From Rhizobium sp. R711 (lineage in GTDB: Bacteria; Pseudomonadota; Alphaproteobacteria; Rhizobiales; Rhizobiaceae), in assembly GCF_002211365.1 (NCBI RefSeq), contig NZ_LOKZ01000035.1, positions 62,001 through 126,000 on the forward strand: a DNA stretch of 64,000 nt, in the 5' to 3' direction. Under the pieces are notes generated by a model, which ran no database searches, was not told the origin of the DNA, and saw nothing but the letters and a program-made list of their open reading frames with translations. Below, one piece after another: positions 62,122-64,000 of this stretch (the first letter of the stretch is position 1; each line of letters opens with the position of its first letter). A program made the position numbers and the translations under genes.

Positions 62122-63030
62122 ATGCCCGCAGCGAGTATGCGCGATGACTTGATCGTCATCGAGGAGGCTCCGGCAAAAATCAATCTGGCCCTGCATGTGA
62201 CGGGCCAGAAATCCGACGGCTACCATCTGCTCGATATGCTGGTGACCTTCACCCGGCATGGCGATCGGCTGGAATTTACGCCGGCAGATAAGGACGAGTT
62301 TGTGATGTCGGGTCGTTTCGCCGAGGCGCTTGGCGACAGCAGCGACAACAATCTTGTCCTCAAGACCCGGGACGCGCTCCGCGAGGCCATCGCTCGCGAG
62401 AGTGGCTCTGCTCCCGCTGTTCGCATCCATCTCCGGAAGAACCTGCCGATTGCGTCCGGAATCGGCGGCGGCTCCGCGGACGCGGCAGCGACGCTTCGCG
62501 GCTTGATGCGGCTCTGGAACGCTTCTTTTCCCCGCGCGACGATCGAGGCGATCGCGCTTCGGCTTGGCGCCGACGTGCCAATGTGCCTGGCGAGCAGACC
62601 GCTGATCGCCCGTGGCGTTGGCGAGCAAATCACGCCGGTCGACGACATGCCGGCCTTTGCAATGGTGCTGGCAAACCCGTTGAGAGGCGTATCGACGCCC
62701 GAGATTTTTCGAGGCCTGACGAATAAGACCAATCCGCGGCTCGACATGACGCCGCGTTCGACCTGGCTCGAGACGCTAGGCTCGATGCGCAATGACCTTG
62801 AGCCAGTCGCCCGGGGTCTGCTGCCCGAAATTGCCGAGATCTCGGCGATGCTCAAGAAGCAGGGCGCCTCCTTCGTCCGCATGTCTGGTTCCGGCGCGAC
62901 CTGCTACGGCATCTTCGATACGCTCACAGCGGCTGAAGACGCGGCCACCGCGCTTCACAGCGAACGGCCGGACTGGTATTTCGAAGCAACGGAAACGATC
63001 GCTGGAGGGCATGATGCCAGGACTGAATGA
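62122..63030 (+). CDS. ispE: 4-diphosphocytidyl-2-C-methyl-D-erythritol kinase
   Basis: This 302-residue GHMP-fold kinase phosphorylates 4-diphosphocytidyl-methylerythritol in the MEP pathway, which begins with Dxs at 11 kb. Motifs: APAKINLALHVTGQKSDGYH, with the catalytic Lys19 and the substrate His; the ATP loop PIASGIGGGSADAAATLRG at 109-127; the base Asp151 in GADVPMCL; and MSGSGATCYGIF. The ATG used gives MPAASMRDDL; ATG 62137 five codons on is also possible. It overlaps moaB by 17 bp and follows the TPR gene by 6 bp. Confidence 0.95.
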   Translation: MPAASMRDDLIVIEEAPAKINLALHVTGQKSDGYHLLDMLVTFTRHGDRLEFTPADKDEFVMSGRFAEALGDSSDNNLVLKTRDALREAIARESGSAPAVRIHLRKNLPIASGIGGGSADAAATLRGLMRLWNASFPRATIEAIALRLGADVPMCLASRPLIARGVGEQITPVDDMPAFAMVLANPLRGVSTPEIFRGLTNKTNPRLDMTPRSTWLETLGSMRNDLEPVARGLLPEIAEISAMLKKQGASFVRMSGSGATCYGIFDTLTAAEDAATALHSERPDWYFEATETIAGGHDARTE

Positions 63031-63565
63031 AACGCGCCCCTTCATTCCCGTCGGCATTGCGGTGCTGACGGTCTCGGATACGCGGACGCTTGCCGATGAC
63101 CGTTCTGGCGATACGTTGGTTTCCAGGATCACGGAGGCCGGTCACCGGTTGATTGACCGCGCGATCGTCCCCGATGACCGGCAGGCTATCGCTTCGCGCG
63201 TCAAGGCCTGGACCGAACGCGACGATATCGACGTCGTCATCACCACCGGGGGAACCGGCTTTACCGGCCGCGACGTTACGCCAGAAGCTCTGGAGCCGCT
63301 TTTCGAGAAGAAGATGGATGGCTTTTCAGCTGTCTTCCACCGCATCTCCTACGAGAAGATCGGCACCTCGACGATCCAGTCCCGAGCCACGGCGGGCGTT
63401 GCCAACGCAACCTTTATTTTCGCGCTGCCAGGCTCCCCCGGCGCCTGCAAGGATGCCTGGGACAGCATACTAAAATCACAGCTCGACTACCGCCATATGC
63501 CCTGCAATTTCGTGGAGATCATGTCACGCCTCGATGAGCATTTGAAGCGCGGTGCCAGCAAGTAA
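63014..63565 (+). CDS. moaB: Molybdenum cofactor biosynthesis protein B
   Basis: This is a 183-residue MoaB/MogA-type protein, the group that adenylylates molybdopterin in cofactor assembly. Start: GGAGG then ATGATG; the second ATG (63014) is 5 bp from the ribosome site, the first (63011) 2 bp. The motif VITTGGTGFTGRDVTPEALE binds the pterin, and the C-terminal ALPGSPGACKDAWDSIL is also characteristic. Its start lies inside the ispE 3' end, so the two genes overlap by 17 bp. No other mo- gene is near. Confidence 0.94.
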   Translation: MPGLNETRPFIPVGIAVLTVSDTRTLADDRSGDTLVSRITEAGHRLIDRAIVPDDRQAIASRVKAWTERDDIDVVITTGGTGFTGRDVTPEALEPLFEKKMDGFSAVFHRISYEKIGTSTIQSRATAGVANATFIFALPGSPGACKDAWDSILKSQLDYRHMPCNFVEIMSRLDEHLKRGASK

Positions 63566-63594
63566 CGGATTGCTCCGGCATACAGCTTACAGTT

Positions 63595-63912
63595 CTATGT
63601 ACCGATGCCCGGCAGGACAGGCATCGACTCCCAGCTATCACCCGACAGCAGGATGCAGCTCACGCCATGAACATCCGTGATAAGCAGGGTCCACGTGCCA
63701 CTCTGCGCGGCATAGACCTCAAGCATGGCGTTCTGGTTGATCAACCCGACTGCCATCAGCCTCTCGGCAAAGTTCTTGTCGAGGAAATTGACGACTTCGG
63801 ATCGGCCTGCGCAACTGCGCATCATCTGCGATGCTGCCGAATGCGGATGCGCGATCATCGATGTCGTCAATATGACGGCCAAGAAAAGGCCGCGGATCAT
63901 ATTGCGTTTCAT
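63595..63912 (-). CDS. Small exported protein of unknown function
   Basis: This 105-residue protein follows a near-consensus AAAGGAGGTG site on the minus strand. The N-terminus is a signal peptide (IRGLFLAVILTTSMIAH). After it come two cysteines (C34, C86) and the segments SEVVNFLDKNFAERLMAVGL and TWTLLITDVHGVSCILLSGD, which recur in short hypothetical proteins of rhizobia. The strong ribosome site suggests good expression. The function is unknown. Confidence 0.8.
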   Translation of the reverse strand: MKRNMIRGLFLAVILTTSMIAHPHSAASQMMRSCAGRSEVVNFLDKNFAERLMAVGLINQNAMLEVYAAQSGTWTLLITDVHGVSCILLSGDSWESMPVLPGIGT

Positions 63913-64000
63913 GACGCACCTCCTTTGCCGGAAACCGGCAGAAGAGGAGACTTCCGCTGACCTGCTCTGCCGTCTGCCGGCATTCCATGGTCGACCGTCA

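Noticed and set aside
61054..62628. 524-residue minus-strand frame opposite the TPR and ispE genes
   Set aside because: It is an antisense shadow of two supported genes, with no start-site or domain evidence.

Overview
The window is a high-GC stretch of core chromosome from an alphaproteobacterium of the Rhizobiaceae, most likely Rhizobium or Ensifer/Sinorhizobium. The evidence is the gene content and style: a BioMNY biotin transporter, BA14K and DUF1217 family proteins, several methyl-accepting chemotaxis proteins, a RibB with a decayed GTP cyclohydrolase II half, split glyQ and glyS, and a GbcA-like Rieske oxygenase. I see no rRNA, tRNA, insertion sequence, prophage, integrase or CRISPR array. 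About 56 protein genes fill nearly all of the sequence.

Layout. 0-4.3 kb: the 3' part of a PAS-GGDEF-EAL protein, then aroC and ribB. 4.3-8.5 kb: a YcaQ/AlkX-type DNA glycosylase with a small membrane-anchored partner, the bioM-bioN-bioY operon and a thioesterase. 8.7-13 kb: a histone-deacetylase-like amidohydrolase, xseB, a pirin and dxs. 13-20.3 kb: two paralogous chemotaxis receptors flanking tlyA, a RumA-type RNA methyltransferase and VOC proteins. 20.5-30.9 kb: an enoyl-CoA hydratase/acyl-CoA dehydrogenase operon with a LiuR-like operator, a ZntB-type transporter, a BA14K protein opposite a secreted GH25 lysozyme, a Rieske oxygenase, a Sua5/TsaC-like enzyme and an FAD-linked oxidase. 30.9-40.7 kb: a large DUF1217 repeat protein, a hypothetical gene, ubiA, a membrane protein, a histidine phosphatase, cfa and tex. 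40.9-48.4 kb: glyS, yqaA, a DUF523 gene, a Cache-domain chemotaxis receptor and a winged-helix/TPR regulator. 48.5-56.5 kb: a run on the minus strand that reads, in transcription order, S49 protease, small membrane protein, glyQ, lemA, aroA, DUF2207, purD and a small secreted protein. 56.7-64 kb: mntH, a tRNA methyltransferase with a DUF2007 gene, an octaprenyl diphosphate synthase, a TPR protein, ispE, moaB and a small secreted protein.

How the genes work together. Isoprenoid and quinone synthesis is well represented: dxs and ispE (MEP pathway), the long-chain prenyl diphosphate synthase and ubiA lead to ubiquinone. aroA and aroC supply the last two steps to chorismate, which is also the source of 4-hydroxybenzoate. 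RibB feeds flavin synthesis, and MoaB feeds molybdenum cofactor synthesis. glyQ and glyS encode the two halves of glycyl-tRNA synthetase but lie about 11 kb apart on opposite strands. Three chemoreceptors and a cyclic-di-GMP enzyme point to a motile organism.

This is mostly an ordinary housekeeping region. I found no convincing new multi-gene system. The most unusual items are the DUF1217 protein with about eight repeats, the aroA gene sitting between lemA and its usual DUF2207 partner and carrying Phe where E. coli has Pro101, the LiuR-like operator, and a possible short plus-strand structured transcript at the end of glyQ.
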